Below are positions 44,140 through 53,395 of a stretch of DNA of 64,000 nt, piece after piece. Position 1 is the first letter of the stretch; each line of letters begins with the position of its first letter. Location of the stretch: the NCBI GenBank assembly GCA_964551335.1, contig CAZKCO010000006.1:186001-250000 (forward strand). Reading direction: 5' to 3'. The DNA is from Tunicatimonas sp964551335 (GTDB lineage Bacteria; Bacteroidota; Bacteroidia; Cytophagales; Cyclobacteriaceae). The notes below the pieces were generated by a model, which had not been told where the DNA came from, ran no database searches, and worked only from the letters and a program-made list of their open reading frames with translations. The position numbers and the translations under genes are program-made.

Positions 44140-45414
44140 ATGGAAGACAGTAATTTACCCCAAACGATACCTATCACTTCAGAAAGTACGCAGAACGATC
44201 TCCCTGAGCAGCAAGAAGTACTGGTGAGAGTAGAGAATCTTTCCAAAAAGTTTTGTCGTAATCTGAAGCGTTCGCTCTGGTACGGAGTGCGGGACATGAA
44301 CGATGAGGTAATTGGGCGAAGTAAGAAGGACGTCTTGAGAAAAGATGAATTTTGGGCAGTAAAGGATGTTAACTTTGAATTGCGCCGGGGTGAGTGTTTG
44401 GGACTGATTGGCCACAACGGAGCAGGAAAGAGTACCTTATTGAAGATGCTAAATGGCCTAATAAAACCTGACCAGGGCCGGATTGAAATGCACGGCAGGG
44501 TAGGAGCTCTGATAGAATTGGGGGCTGGCTTCAATCCGGTGCTGACGGGACGGGAGAATGTTTACATCAACGGACAGATACTCGGCTTTACTAAAAAGGA
44601 GATTGATGAAAAGTACGAAGCCATTGTAGAGTTTGCCGAGCTGCAAGATTTTATGGAAACACCGGTGCAAAGCTATAGCTCCGGTATGAAGGTTCGTCTA
44701 GGCTTTGCCATTGCCGCTCAAATGGAACCGGATATTTTGATTATTGACGAAGTGCTAGCTGTTGGTGATTTGGGGTTCAGGTTAAAATGTTTCAACGTAA
44801 TTGATAGCTTGATACAAAGTTGTTGTGTCATCTTTGTTTCTCATTCTATGCAGCAGATTTCAAGACTTTGTAGTCATGCTATGTTGTTAGGAAATAGCAA
44901 GGTGAAATTCTTTGGAGAAGATGTGTCGCAGGCTATAGATATTTACTATGCAGATACGAACGAACAAAATGGTGCATTTTTCTATGAAAGGAAAAAAGGG
45001 GAGGTTAGAATATTGGATACTACTATTAACTTTTCATGTCAAAAGATAAAGCTAATTAAATGGTTAGATGATTTGACATTTGGTTTTAAGTTAGAAGTTT
45101 CAGAAGAGTTAAAAGCAGCAGTTATTGCTATTACGATATATGATAATGAGCAAAGGCCGGTGGGTATATGCTTTAGTGAAAAGAAACTTGCAGATTTTAA
45201 TACGGTTCTACATCAGGGAGCAAGTTTTGTTGTCGAAGGAAGCGTCACAATTGAAAGAATTAATTTATCTAAAGGAGTATATTCAGTTACTTTGATCATA
45301 TCTGAGTCTGAAGCATCCAAGCCTGTGCTTAGAGTAAGCAATGTTAGAAAATTTCAAGTATCTTCTGCTAGAGATGTTTGGCCCACATTAGAGCTTGAAG
45401 GGAAGTGGAGATAG
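44140..45414 (+). CDS. wzt: Polysaccharide ABC exporter ATPase with C-terminal glycan-recognition domain (Wzt-like)
   Basis: A 424-residue ATPase partner of Wzm. Residues 25-265 are the nucleotide-binding domain: Walker A GLIGHNGAGKST, signature SYSSGMKVRLGFAIA, Walker B ILIIDEVLAV and switch VSHSM. Residues 280-424 are a beta-sandwich like the Wzt C-terminal domain that recognises the modified end of the export-ready chain. The two halves differ in composition: G+C is 91 of 180 bases at 44401-44580 but 56 of 180 at 45001-45180. The change falls near 44800, within codons for the end of the ATPase domain, suggesting exchange of the glycan-specific part. Confidence 0.93.
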   Translation: MEDSNLPQTIPITSESTQNDLPEQQEVLVRVENLSKKFCRNLKRSLWYGVRDMNDEVIGRSKKDVLRKDEFWAVKDVNFELRRGECLGLIGHNGAGKSTLLKMLNGLIKPDQGRIEMHGRVGALIELGAGFNPVLTGRENVYINGQILGFTKKEIDEKYEAIVEFAELQDFMETPVQSYSSGMKVRLGFAIAAQMEPDILIIDEVLAVGDLGFRLKCFNVIDSLIQSCCVIFVSHSMQQISRLCSHAMLLGNSKVKFFGEDVSQAIDIYYADTNEQNGAFFYERKKGEVRILDTTINFSCQKIKLIKWLDDLTFGFKLEVSEELKAAVIAITIYDNEQRPVGICFSEKKLADFNTVLHQGASFVVEGSVTIERINLSKGVYSVTLIISESEASKPVLRVSNVRKFQVSSARDVWPTLELEGKWR

Positions 45415-45441
45415 TATCAATTACTTCACCAAGGTTTTTAT

Positions 45442-46170
45442 ATGATCATTAAGCTGCCATTTACAAGCTATAGTTTACGAATTGAGAGAGACTTAATAGA
45501 TGCTAAACAAAAGCATACTAAGATTCAATCAGTCGTATTTAATAAAAATTATGATAAGATTTTTGTAATAGGACTTGGAAAGACGGGAACAACCTCATTG
45601 GCTAAAACCTTAAAACTATTTGGTTTTACTTTAGGCAATCAGGCAGTTGCCGAAGTGTTAAGTGAGGACTGGGCTCTGCGTAGAGACCCAAATCGGATTA
45701 TTAGATATTGTTATACTGCGGACGCTTTCCAAGATTTACCCTTCAACTTACCAGGTCTTTACAAAGAATTAGACCAAGCTTTCCCTAATTCTAAATTCAT
45801 TCTAACTGTTAGAGATGATCCAGATCAATGGTTTCAATCACTGATTAAGTTTCATGCCAAAAAATTTTCTATAGATGGCACAACTACTCCTGACGAAAAG
45901 GATTTGAAGAACGCTCTTTACAGATATAAAGGGTTTTTGTTAGATGCAAAAAAAAATTTCTGGGGTTATCCACAGGTCCCACTATATGATCCTCATGTGT
46001 ACAAAAAAAGGTATCTAGATCATATCTTTTCGGTAGAAAAATACTTTTCAGGTAGGAATATGAATTTTTTAAAAATAAATATTGCCAAAAATGATGATCT
46101 AATTAGGTTATGTGACTTTTTACAAATTAATACTAATCTAAAACAATTTCCTTGGGAAAATAAAACTTAA
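45442..46170 (+). CDS. Sulfotransferase-like protein
   Basis: A 242-residue P-loop sulfotransferase-like protein. IFVIGLGKTGTTSLAKTLKL (about residues 38-57) is the 5'-phosphosulfate-binding loop for PAPS, and FPNSKFILTVRDDPDQWFQS supplies the 3'-phosphate-binding Arg/Ser region. The type resembles eukaryote-like Sulfotransfer_4 proteins. It likely transfers sulfate to a sugar of the exported chain. It lies 27 bases after wzt and two bases before the aminotransferase gene, so it is part of the operon. Base composition is AT-rich. Confidence 0.82.
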   Translation: MIIKLPFTSYSLRIERDLIDAKQKHTKIQSVVFNKNYDKIFVIGLGKTGTTSLAKTLKLFGFTLGNQAVAEVLSEDWALRRDPNRIIRYCYTADAFQDLPFNLPGLYKELDQAFPNSKFILTVRDDPDQWFQSLIKFHAKKFSIDGTTTPDEKDLKNALYRYKGFLLDAKKNFWGYPQVPLYDPHVYKKRYLDHIFSVEKYFSGRNMNFLKINIAKNDDLIRLCDFLQINTNLKQFPWENKT

Positions 46171-46172
46171 AC

Positions 46173-47261
46173 ATGATCCCGGTTACAAAACCCTTTTTAC
46201 CACCTAAAGAAGATTACCAAAGATATGTTGATAGTATATGGCAGCGCAATTGGCTAACAAATAATGGTCCTCTAGTCAATGAACTAGAGATTCAACTGAA
46301 GCGCTATCTTGATATTAAACATTTACTTTTTTTAGGCAACGGTACTATTGCTTTACAAATTGCCATCAGAGCTTTAGGGCTTAAAGGAAAAATTATTACA
46401 ACACCATTTAGCTACGTAGCTACCACTAGTAGCATTGTTTGGGAACATTGTGAGCCATTATTTGTAGATATCGATCCGCATACTCTAAACATGGATGCAA
46501 GCAAAATTGAAGGTGCAATTAAAGATGATGTCAGTGGAATTTTGGCAACGCACTGCTTTGGTAATGCATGTGATATTGAACTTATTAATGAGATTGCACA
46601 AAGAAATAACTTAAAGGTTATTTACGATGCAGCCCACTGTTTTGGGACTAAGTATCAAGGTAAAAGCATTTTTGCCTACGGTAATATTAGCACGTGCAGC
46701 TTTCACGCTACTAAACTTTTTCATACCACTGAGGGTGGGGCAGTATTTACTCAAGACTCAGATCTTTTGCAGAAAATGGCTTTTATGCGCAATTTTGGCC
46801 ACAAAGATTATGAGAAGTTTAGTGGGTTAGGTATAAATGGTAAAAACTCTGAGTTTCATGCAGCCATGGGTTTGTGTAATCTGGAGCACGTTAAGGATAT
46901 TTTAAGTAAGCGGAAAGAACAAAGCGATATTTATGATGAACTACTAAAACCAATAAGTTATACTAAACAAGCGATTACAAAGGGATGTGAATATAATTTT
47001 GCTTACTATCCAATTATACTTGAGTCTGAAACTCTAGCACTTAAAATGAAAGAGGAACTAAGTAAGCGAGAAATATTTTCAAGAAGGTACTTTTATCCTT
47101 CTCTTTCATCTTTGCCTTATGTAACTAGCACCCCCACGCCTATATCCGACGATATTGCTAGTAGAATTATTTGTTTGCCGTTGTATCATGAATTATCTAG
47201 AGAAGAACAGCGTGTGGTTTCGAGAGTATTATTGAGAACATATAATTATTTAGAACATTGA
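46173..47261 (+). CDS. DegT/DnrJ/EryC1/StrS sugar aminotransferase
   Basis: A 362-residue PLP-dependent aminotransferase that converts a keto-sugar nucleotide into an amino sugar. The start MIPVTKPFLPPKEDYQRYVD, LGNGTIALQIAIRAL, TTPFSYVATTSSIVW and DAAHCFGTKYQG are family blocks. The PLP-binding lysine is in CSFHATKLFHTTEGGAVF near residue 180. It resembles FdtB/VioA-type enzymes acting on dTDP-keto-deoxyhexoses. A GNAT acetyltransferase and a WbqC-like protein encoded just downstream would fit later steps to an N-acyl amino sugar. The product is not determined. Confidence 0.9.
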   Translation: MIPVTKPFLPPKEDYQRYVDSIWQRNWLTNNGPLVNELEIQLKRYLDIKHLLFLGNGTIALQIAIRALGLKGKIITTPFSYVATTSSIVWEHCEPLFVDIDPHTLNMDASKIEGAIKDDVSGILATHCFGNACDIELINEIAQRNNLKVIYDAAHCFGTKYQGKSIFAYGNISTCSFHATKLFHTTEGGAVFTQDSDLLQKMAFMRNFGHKDYEKFSGLGINGKNSEFHAAMGLCNLEHVKDILSKRKEQSDIYDELLKPISYTKQAITKGCEYNFAYYPIILESETLALKMKEELSKREIFSRRYFYPSLSSLPYVTSTPTPISDDIASRIICLPLYHELSREEQRVVSRVLLRTYNYLEH

Positions 47262-48565
47262 AAATTTTATTGACTGGTTTATGTACAGTTCATTGGGGTA
47301 GAATTGAAAATGGTAATATTGGAAACTACTACATAGTCGAGACTACTGTTAGAGAATTACATAGAGTATTTCCGAACGCAGAAATTATTACGACTTTTCA
47401 AATGTCAGAGTCTTTCTGCCAAAGTGAAAAAGTTACTGTGCTACCTATGAGTATTTACTATTCCTGGTCTGAGAGTGATGTTGATTTAGCTCTAAAGGAA
47501 TTGTCTATTGCAGAAATTTACCATGATACTGATTTTTTACTTCAGGAAACCCCGTTTATATCTGCAGTGCGAAGTGCTGATCTTGTATGTGATTTTAGCG
47601 GAGAAATGTGGGGTGATCACGCTGAACCAGTAGGTAAAAACAGGTTCTTGGTTAATCTATTAAAAATGAGGGTGGCGCAACTTTTAGGTGTTCCAACTGT
47701 GCTATTGGCTGGTTCTCAGGGACCATTTAACCTGACTGAGAAAATAAAACCATTTGCTCACAAGGTCTTCAAAAACTATGTTTTAGCAGTTAATAGAGAA
47801 GCCGCATCTAAGGAGATGCTGAATCAAAATGGATTTGATACTAGTAAAGTTAGAAGTTTCACCGACCCTGCATTCTTATTTGAGCCTGAAGAAGATGATA
47901 AGATGAGCGCAATCTACGAAAAAGAAAAGGTCGTCTCACCGGAAAAAAACACGATAGGCTTTGTCCTTTGCGGGTTCAATATGCTTATAGGGCCCTATGA
48001 CAAAGAGCCTAGAAAGGATGAAGAGTTTACCCAATTTGTTGAGTTGATCGAGTATATTATCGAAAAGCTAAATGCACGAGTTTTTTTAATGTCTCATCAA
48101 AATGGGTTTGAGAAATCCCCCTTTTTTAAACTTATTAACGGTAGAGATTATCCTTATGCTCAACGTCTATACGAACTAGTAAAGAAGAGAAGAAAAGTAA
48201 ACACTAATGACTTGATTTTGCCAGAAGGTCCATTTACGCCTAAGCAAACTAAAGCTATTATAGGAAAATTTGATATGTTTATTTCAGGCAGAATACATGC
48301 TTTTGTAGCTGCGGTTTCTCAATGTGTACCCACTGTAATTATTAATAGGGGGCATGGGGGAATATCTCATAGAAATATTGGGTTTGCTAGAAGTGTTGGT
48401 TTAGAAGAATTTATTTCCGATCCTGCCTCTTTGGAGGACATGAAAACAAAAGTTGATCATGTGTGGAATAACAGAAAAAATTTAAGGAAGGTGTTAGAAA
48501 ACAGAATTCCAATGGTTAAAAAAACAGCGCATGAATTATTTGATTCTTTAAAAGAGGTTGTTTAG
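47258..48565 (+). CDS. Polysaccharide pyruvyl transferase family protein
   Basis: A 435-residue protein of the polysaccharide pyruvyl transferase family (CsaB/WcaK-like), which adds pyruvate ketals to sugars. The start is TTG at 47258, overlapping the aminotransferase stop as TTGA. Landmarks are NIGNYYIVETTVRELHRVF, LVCDFSGEMWGDH, TVLLAGSQGPF, and the conserved FDMFISGRIHAFVAAVSQCV with PTVIINRGHGG near the C-terminus. Two Rossmann-like halves are typical of this GT-B-like fold. Some relatives have other roles, so the reaction is probable rather than certain. Confidence 0.85.
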   Translation: MKILLTGLCTVHWGRIENGNIGNYYIVETTVRELHRVFPNAEIITTFQMSESFCQSEKVTVLPMSIYYSWSESDVDLALKELSIAEIYHDTDFLLQETPFISAVRSADLVCDFSGEMWGDHAEPVGKNRFLVNLLKMRVAQLLGVPTVLLAGSQGPFNLTEKIKPFAHKVFKNYVLAVNREAASKEMLNQNGFDTSKVRSFTDPAFLFEPEEDDKMSAIYEKEKVVSPEKNTIGFVLCGFNMLIGPYDKEPRKDEEFTQFVELIEYIIEKLNARVFLMSHQNGFEKSPFFKLINGRDYPYAQRLYELVKKRRKVNTNDLILPEGPFTPKQTKAIIGKFDMFISGRIHAFVAAVSQCVPTVIINRGHGGISHRNIGFARSVGLEEFISDPASLEDMKTKVDHVWNNRKNLRKVLENRIPMVKKTAHELFDSLKEVV

Positions 48566-48567
48566 TG

Positions 48568-49284
48568 ATGAGAGTAGGAATAATGCAGCCATATTTCTTA
48601 CCATATTTAGGATATTTTTCCCTGATCAAACATGTTGATCTTTTTCTGTTATTGGATGATGTCCAATTTATCAGGCATGGTTGGATAGAAAGGAATAGAA
48701 TCCTAAAGCCTGCAAGGGAAGATTGGCAGTATATAAGAATTCCGTTAATCAAGCACTCGAGAAAGACTTTAATAAAAAATATTGAAGTAAACAATAATGA
48801 GAATTACGGAGAAAGGATTTTAGCTCAATTGCAACACTATAAAAAGTATGCCCCCTATTTTAGCAACATCATAAATCTTGTTGAACAGTCTCTGTGCGAC
48901 GAGTCTCATAATTACATAACGGATCTTAATCTCTCTTTGCTCCGTAAACTATGCAGCTATTTAGAAATAGATACACCAATCAAGAAATTTTCTGATTTGA
49001 AATTAAAGATAGGTGAAATAACAGGACCCGGTGATTGGGCATTGAACATCTGTAAGTCATTAGGTAATGTCAAAGAGTATTGGAATCCCATTGGAGGAAA
49101 GAAGATTTTTGATGTATCTAAGTTCGATAAGAATGAAATAAGCATTGTATTTCACGAAATACTATTGCAGTCTTATAATCAAAAAAATGCCGCTTTTATT
49201 GAAGGCCTTTCTATTATCGATGTAATGATGTTCAACGACAAAGTGCAAGTTAATTCTATGCTAGATAAATATGATTTGTCCTGA
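48568..49284 (+). CDS. WbqC-like protein
   Basis: A 238-residue WbqC family protein; the ATG at 48568 is preferred over the preceding GTG at 48565. MRVGIMQPYFLPYLGYFSLI and FLLLDDVQFIRHGWIERNRI are diagnostic of the family, followed by helices and a YWNPIGGKKIFD segment. WbqC-like proteins occur in O-antigen and glycan clusters and may act on amino-sugar nucleotides; no reaction is firmly known. It follows the pyruvyl transferase gene closely and overlaps the acetyltransferase gene by 14 bases. Confidence 0.88.
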   Translation: MRVGIMQPYFLPYLGYFSLIKHVDLFLLLDDVQFIRHGWIERNRILKPAREDWQYIRIPLIKHSRKTLIKNIEVNNNENYGERILAQLQHYKKYAPYFSNIINLVEQSLCDESHNYITDLNLSLLRKLCSYLEIDTPIKKFSDLKLKIGEITGPGDWALNICKSLGNVKEYWNPIGGKKIFDVSKFDKNEISIVFHEILLQSYNQKNAAFIEGLSIIDVMMFNDKVQVNSMLDKYDLS

Positions 49285-49720
49285 ATTCAGTATGAATAGA
49301 TCTTCGCTAAAAGATATTTTAGATCATCTAAACTTATGTAGCAACAGCTTTTCTCCACCTTTACATACCTACGTAGACTTAGATGAGTATGCCTCAAAAT
49401 TATTTTCAAAGTCAGAAAAATTTGAGGCTTGGGTGAAGGATAAATTAATAGGACTAATAGCTGTTTATCTAAACGATCCCAAAAAAGAAACAGGGTTTGT
49501 CACAAATGTAAGTGTAATTTCTGAGTTCCAAGGGACTGGGCTAGCTTCAAGAATGCTAGATAATGTAATAAAATATGCTGTTCGCGAGTGCTATCAATGT
49601 TTGACGTTAGAAGTAAAACAGGATAATTTGATTGCAAAAAAGCTTTATAACAAAAAAGGGTTCCATATCTGTCATGTGGGTAAAGATGGAAAGATAAAAA
49701 TGAAATGGAGAAATGAATAA
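49271..49720 (+). CDS. GNAT family N-acetyltransferase
   Basis: A 149-residue GNAT acetyltransferase. VTNVSVISEFQGTGLASRML contains the acetyl-CoA-binding Q-x-x-G-x-G/A signature (near residue 80), and LEVKQDNLIAKKLYNKKGFH is the conserved C-terminal block. Its place after the aminotransferase and WbqC-like genes suggests N-acetylation of the amino sugar. It overlaps both neighbours, a sign of tight coupling. The start could also be ATG 49292. Confidence 0.85.
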   Translation: MICPEFSMNRSSLKDILDHLNLCSNSFSPPLHTYVDLDEYASKLFSKSEKFEAWVKDKLIGLIAVYLNDPKKETGFVTNVSVISEFQGTGLASRMLDNVIKYAVRECYQCLTLEVKQDNLIAKKLYNKKGFHICHVGKDGKIKMKWRNE

Positions 49721-50711
49721 CAGCCCTGATAATCCTGTTGTCAGTATTTGTTGCGTAACGTTCAATCATAAAGAATATATTAAAGAGGCAATTGAGGGTT
49801 TTTTGCTGCAAAAGACCACCTTTCCCATAGAAATTATCATTCATGATGATGCCTCAACTGATGGAACTACCGAAATAATTAAATCATTCGAAAATAAATT
49901 TCCTTTAGTAATTAAAACTATATATCAAAAAGAAAATCAGTGGTCTAAAGGAAAGAGAATAACGCCTATCGCCATATCACGTGCTAAGGGTAAATATATA
50001 GCACTTTGTGAAGGAGATGATTATTGGACAGATCAATATAAGTTACAGAAGCAGGTAGATTTTTTAGAACAAAATTCGGATTGTGTAGCCTGTCACCATT
50101 GGCACAAGTATGCTTATAAAGATGAACAAGGTAACTATGAAGTAACTGATGCTCCAACTATAAACCAAGGTTATTTCCCCCAGGAAAAATCAACTGTCCG
50201 AGAAGTATTTAGTAATAAACTTCGATTAAAAACCCGAACAGTATTATACAGAAATATTTTACAAACATTTCCTAAATGGTACTACAAGATAGTTTTTGGG
50301 GACGTTGCATTGTCAATGATTTATGGTAAGCATGGAAAGTTTGGCTTTATTGATGAGTCTATGGCTGTATATAGGCAGACTGGTCAAGGGGCTTCATTAA
50401 TTGGAAATGGAAAATATTTATTTTTCTTCAACCATTATCTTAATTGGATTAAAGTCTGGGAGTATGGTATTATTGATTATAATTATAAATATTTTGATGT
50501 GGCTAAAAGTACTATAGTTTATTTTTACACTTTAATTTTGAGTAAGTATTCTTTTAGTATTGCTATTTTTTTAAAGCTAATTGCCTACGCAGTATTTAAG
50601 TCACCATTACATGTCATCAAGAAGTTGACAATAATTGCCGAAGTAAGTAAAAAATTTATGATAAAGGTTGTTCCAGCTTACTTTCGGCGAGTCCAAGTAA
50701 GGTTTCAGTAG
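49713..50711 (+). CDS. Glycosyltransferase family 2
   Basis: A 332-residue GT-A inverting glycosyltransferase. The nucleotide-sugar domain shows VSICCVTFNHKEYIKEAIEG, IIHDDASTDGT and the DxD-like YIALCEGDDYWTD near residue 105. DVALSMIYGKHGKFGFID is the catalytic-base region. Hydrophobic stretches near the C-terminus could touch the membrane. It overlaps the acetyltransferase gene by eight bases and adds one sugar of the repeat; donor and acceptor are unknown. Confidence 0.9.
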   Translation: MNNSPDNPVVSICCVTFNHKEYIKEAIEGFLLQKTTFPIEIIIHDDASTDGTTEIIKSFENKFPLVIKTIYQKENQWSKGKRITPIAISRAKGKYIALCEGDDYWTDQYKLQKQVDFLEQNSDCVACHHWHKYAYKDEQGNYEVTDAPTINQGYFPQEKSTVREVFSNKLRLKTRTVLYRNILQTFPKWYYKIVFGDVALSMIYGKHGKFGFIDESMAVYRQTGQGASLIGNGKYLFFFNHYLNWIKVWEYGIIDYNYKYFDVAKSTIVYFYTLILSKYSFSIAIFLKLIAYAVFKSPLHVIKKLTIIAEVSKKFMIKVVPAYFRRVQVRFQ

Positions 50712-50724
50712 TCTTCAGTTTAGT

Positions 50725-51699
50725 ATGTTAGACGAGTCTAAGCTAGTATTTATTGTTTCTCAACCCCGAGCGGGTTCTACCCTACTTCAGGCTGTACTTT
50801 CTAATCATTCTGAGGTTGACACTATCAGTGAACATTGGATGCTACTTCAATTTGCTTCCTTTCTAAAACCTTCGCTATTGGATGGAAAATTTGATAGAGT
50901 TACCTGTCAGGATGCGTTTGAGGACTTTTTGAGGAAAAAGGGTTTAGAAAATAATTTTAAGCTAGATATAAAATCGCTGTTGCTAAAGTATTACAGTGAA
51001 ATTCAAACAAATGAAAGTAATTTAGTTCTTGACAAAACCCCACGTTATTATGAGCTACTTCCAGAAATATTCGGTCTATTTCCTAAGGCTAAAATTATCT
51101 TACTAATCAGAGACCCTCTATCAAGCTTTGCTTCTATGATGAAAACCTGGGGAAGATTTGATTATCATAGTTTATGCCTCCACCACCGAAGAGATATAAT
51201 GTATGCCCCCTTTATGATCCATGACTTTCACAAAAGACATTCGGAAGACAATAGAGTGAAAAAGATAACCTATGAGAGTTTGTTATCTTCTCCAGAAAAA
51301 GTTATTGAAAATTTATGTTTCTGGCTGAACATTGACTACAACCCTACGATGCTTAAATATGGAAACAATGATAAGTTTAGAGGAAAGTATGGAGATCAGA
51401 TAGGAGTCTGCAAGTATAACAGCCTGCAACCTAGTCCAAAAAATCAAAGTGAAGAGGAAGAAAAGTCTAGATTGTTTACCAAATTACTAAAAGGTTATGC
51501 TCATTGTCTAGGTGCCTCCTTCCTGAAAGAGTATGGAAATTATGATTCCCCTAAAGCCAAACCCAGTTTTGCATTTGCGTTTTTTAAATTTTACTGTCAG
51601 CATTTCAGTATTTTCGAAAAATACAATTTTAGCACTCTGTTGTCAATATTTATAAAGTATTCAATATTTAAAGTGGGTCGAATAGTAACTCGACAATGA
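50725..51699 (+). CDS. Sulfotransferase
   Basis: A 324-residue PAPS-dependent sulfotransferase. VFIVSQPRAGSTLLQAVLSN (residues 8-27) is the 5'-phosphosulfate loop and AKIILLIRDPLSSFASMMKT the 3'-phosphate-binding motif with Arg and Ser. VLDKTPRYYELLPEIF lies between them, as in carbohydrate sulfotransferases. It lies 13 bases after a glycosyltransferase gene, and its stop overlaps the ATG of a truncated glycosyltransferase gene (ATGA). Confidence 0.9.
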   Translation: MLDESKLVFIVSQPRAGSTLLQAVLSNHSEVDTISEHWMLLQFASFLKPSLLDGKFDRVTCQDAFEDFLRKKGLENNFKLDIKSLLLKYYSEIQTNESNLVLDKTPRYYELLPEIFGLFPKAKIILLIRDPLSSFASMMKTWGRFDYHSLCLHHRRDIMYAPFMIHDFHKRHSEDNRVKKITYESLLSSPEKVIENLCFWLNIDYNPTMLKYGNNDKFRGKYGDQIGVCKYNSLQPSPKNQSEEEEKSRLFTKLLKGYAHCLGASFLKEYGNYDSPKAKPSFAFAFFKFYCQHFSIFEKYNFSTLLSIFIKYSIFKVGRIVTRQ

Positions 51700-51839
51700 A
51701 TATTTATTTCCCTAAATTATCAGTACTTACCCCTTCCTACAACTTAGGAAAGTTTACAACAGGACCACTTTTACGGGAAGCTTACACTTACACATCAACT
51801 ACCTGTGAAAAATGTGAGGTATCAAAATCAAGTTATTGA
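51696..51839 (+). pseudogene. Truncated family-2 glycosyltransferase (N-terminal fragment)
   Basis: A 47-codon frame starts with ATG at 51696, overlapping the sulfotransferase stop. Its first part, KLSVLTPSYNLGKF, is a clear GT2 N-terminus, but from about residue 20 on the sequence no longer resembles the family and it stops at 51837-51839. The operon-like overlap suggests that an intact glycosyltransferase gene once followed here and lost its remainder to a rearrangement. Confidence 0.65.
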
Positions 51840-52984
51840 TATCTTTTAGGATTGGCTAAAAATGTAATTATTACTCTTTTTAAGGTATAAAAAATACTTT
51901 TACATAGTGTGAGGATTTTTTGACTATCAGTTTTTTTTTCGAATTGATACCATTGACTATCTAAAAGCTTTACTCTGCTTATCCAAATCTCAGTAATAAA
52001 ATCAGTAATAGCTTGTAGTGATTCTTCGGAAAGAGTTAATTGGTTAGTCGCTATATGTTTAGCAGGGAATAGCTCTTCTTCTTCAGGAAAATAGTTTTTT
52101 CTAAGCCATTCATTGGACTTTGCAAAATGTAAATTGTAAGCTTCCTGTAAATTCTCTCCCATTACGAATTTAGGTTCAGAAAAATGTTTGGATATAAGAT
52201 ATACAATATCTTCTCGCTGGTTATTTAAACCATTCGGGTTGAATTTAGGTATACTCTCGTTCAGTTTTCTTAGGATGGTGATTCCTAATAATGAGAGACT
52301 CTCGTTTTTGTTTTCTGGAATGGTTAAGTCATTTATAAAAGAATCTAATCCAATGATATTAGAAATATCATGGACTAAAGAGATGTTTTTAAACTTATCC
52401 TTTCTAAACAATCGTACGATAAGCTTATCTTTACCAAAAACTGTAGTAAATTTCTCGACTGTTTTTTTATGGTTGCATATATTTTCAAAATAATCATTGG
52501 AGGGAGGAGGCACATTAGGCATTGTATTTCCTGCTTTTATTGCAGTTGAATATAAAGAATTTGCTGTTTCACCAGGATTTCGAAAATATACTATTACATT
52601 AATATCGTCTATTCCTACATTATTTAGAATTTTTTTAAGTCTACTAATTTCTTCTATTGTAGTCAACCGAGATTGAATGTGTTCGCTGGAGCATATAATT
52701 ATAGAAGATGGTGGTAATTGCTTAACCTCGTTTCTAAGTCTCAAAATAATTTTACGTTGAAAATCAGTTACTTGGTGGTCAAAAATAAGTTCAAGAGCCT
52801 TAGTATATTCATCTCTTCTCGAAGGGTTGTATGCGGCAAGAGGTAATTTTCTGTTATTTGGAGAACCAAGCGATTTGAGATAGTAAAAGTTATTTTTGGC
52901 TAGTTGTGACCTGTTAATTAAAAAAAAATGTTGAATAGTTGATGTCCCAGTTTTCTCTGTCCCTATATGCAGATAACATTTCAT
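51833..52984 (-). CDS. Sulfotransferase-like protein, inverted in the cluster
   Basis: A 383-residue protein with a P-loop start YLHIGTEKTGTSTIQHFFLI (residues 4-23) and a second motif NVIVYFRNPGETANSLYSTA, as in PAPS-dependent sulfotransferases. SSIIICSSEHIQSRL lies between them. It is the only intact gene on the minus strand in the cluster and is AT-rich. It sits between a truncated glycosyltransferase and a transposase remnant, so it was probably inserted. Its own promoter, if any, is not recognised. Confidence 0.8.
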   Translation of the reverse strand: MKCYLHIGTEKTGTSTIQHFFLINRSQLAKNNFYYLKSLGSPNNRKLPLAAYNPSRRDEYTKALELIFDHQVTDFQRKIILRLRNEVKQLPPSSIIICSSEHIQSRLTTIEEISRLKKILNNVGIDDINVIVYFRNPGETANSLYSTAIKAGNTMPNVPPPSNDYFENICNHKKTVEKFTTVFGKDKLIVRLFRKDKFKNISLVHDISNIIGLDSFINDLTIPENKNESLSLLGITILRKLNESIPKFNPNGLNNQREDIVYLISKHFSEPKFVMGENLQEAYNLHFAKSNEWLRKNYFPEEEELFPAKHIATNQLTLSEESLQAITDFITEIWISRVKLLDSQWYQFEKKTDSQKILTLCKSIFYTLKRVIITFLANPKRYQ

Positions 52985-53111
52985 TTCTACTCAATTTATT
53001 TGGTCTTGTAAGCTTCCCTAAAATAGGAACGATTAAAACTGGAAAACAAATAGTTTTGTGACCTCTTACCAAAAAATCGGACACGGATAATTAGAGAAAA
53101 TTGGCTTTTAA

Positions 53112-53395
53112 ATCGTAGTATTAACCAAAGCAGATAACGATCAAAAACCGGAATGCCGGCTAGGCCAAATTCACGGAATCACAAATCATCTTTGCCCTCA
53201 ATGCAAGCTTCCGGGGCTGTATGCAATGAAAGAGTGTTTAAATGTCCATTGGTTTTGTCCTTAGATGATATTCTCGAAAAAATTGAAGCCTCGCAACAGA
53301 AATATAATCGGTTCAGGCCGTACAGTTCTCTATTGATTCTAAAACATTGGGTGAACTACATGGTTCGAAATCCAGTAAAGGGGGACTTTTAAAGG
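53112..53395 (+). mobile_element. IS3-family transposase remnant
   Basis: The plus strand encodes decayed pieces of an IS3-type OrfB (DDE) transposase. One frame reads VVLTKADN and later KECLNVHWF; a one-base change of frame then gives LSLDDILEKIEASQQKYNRF followed by RPYSSL, the classic C-terminal region. The catalytic residues are largely lost and no intact frame exists. A GGACAC sequence near 53079-53084 might be part of a terminus, but no paired end was found. Together with the fragment before it, it marks a rearrangement point. Bases 52985-53111 and 53396-53512 show nothing else. Confidence 0.7.

Noticed and set aside
53040..53110. IS3 terminal inverted repeat at a GGACAC sequence
   Set aside because: No matching inverted partner was found on the other side of the transposase remnant, so an element boundary cannot be set.
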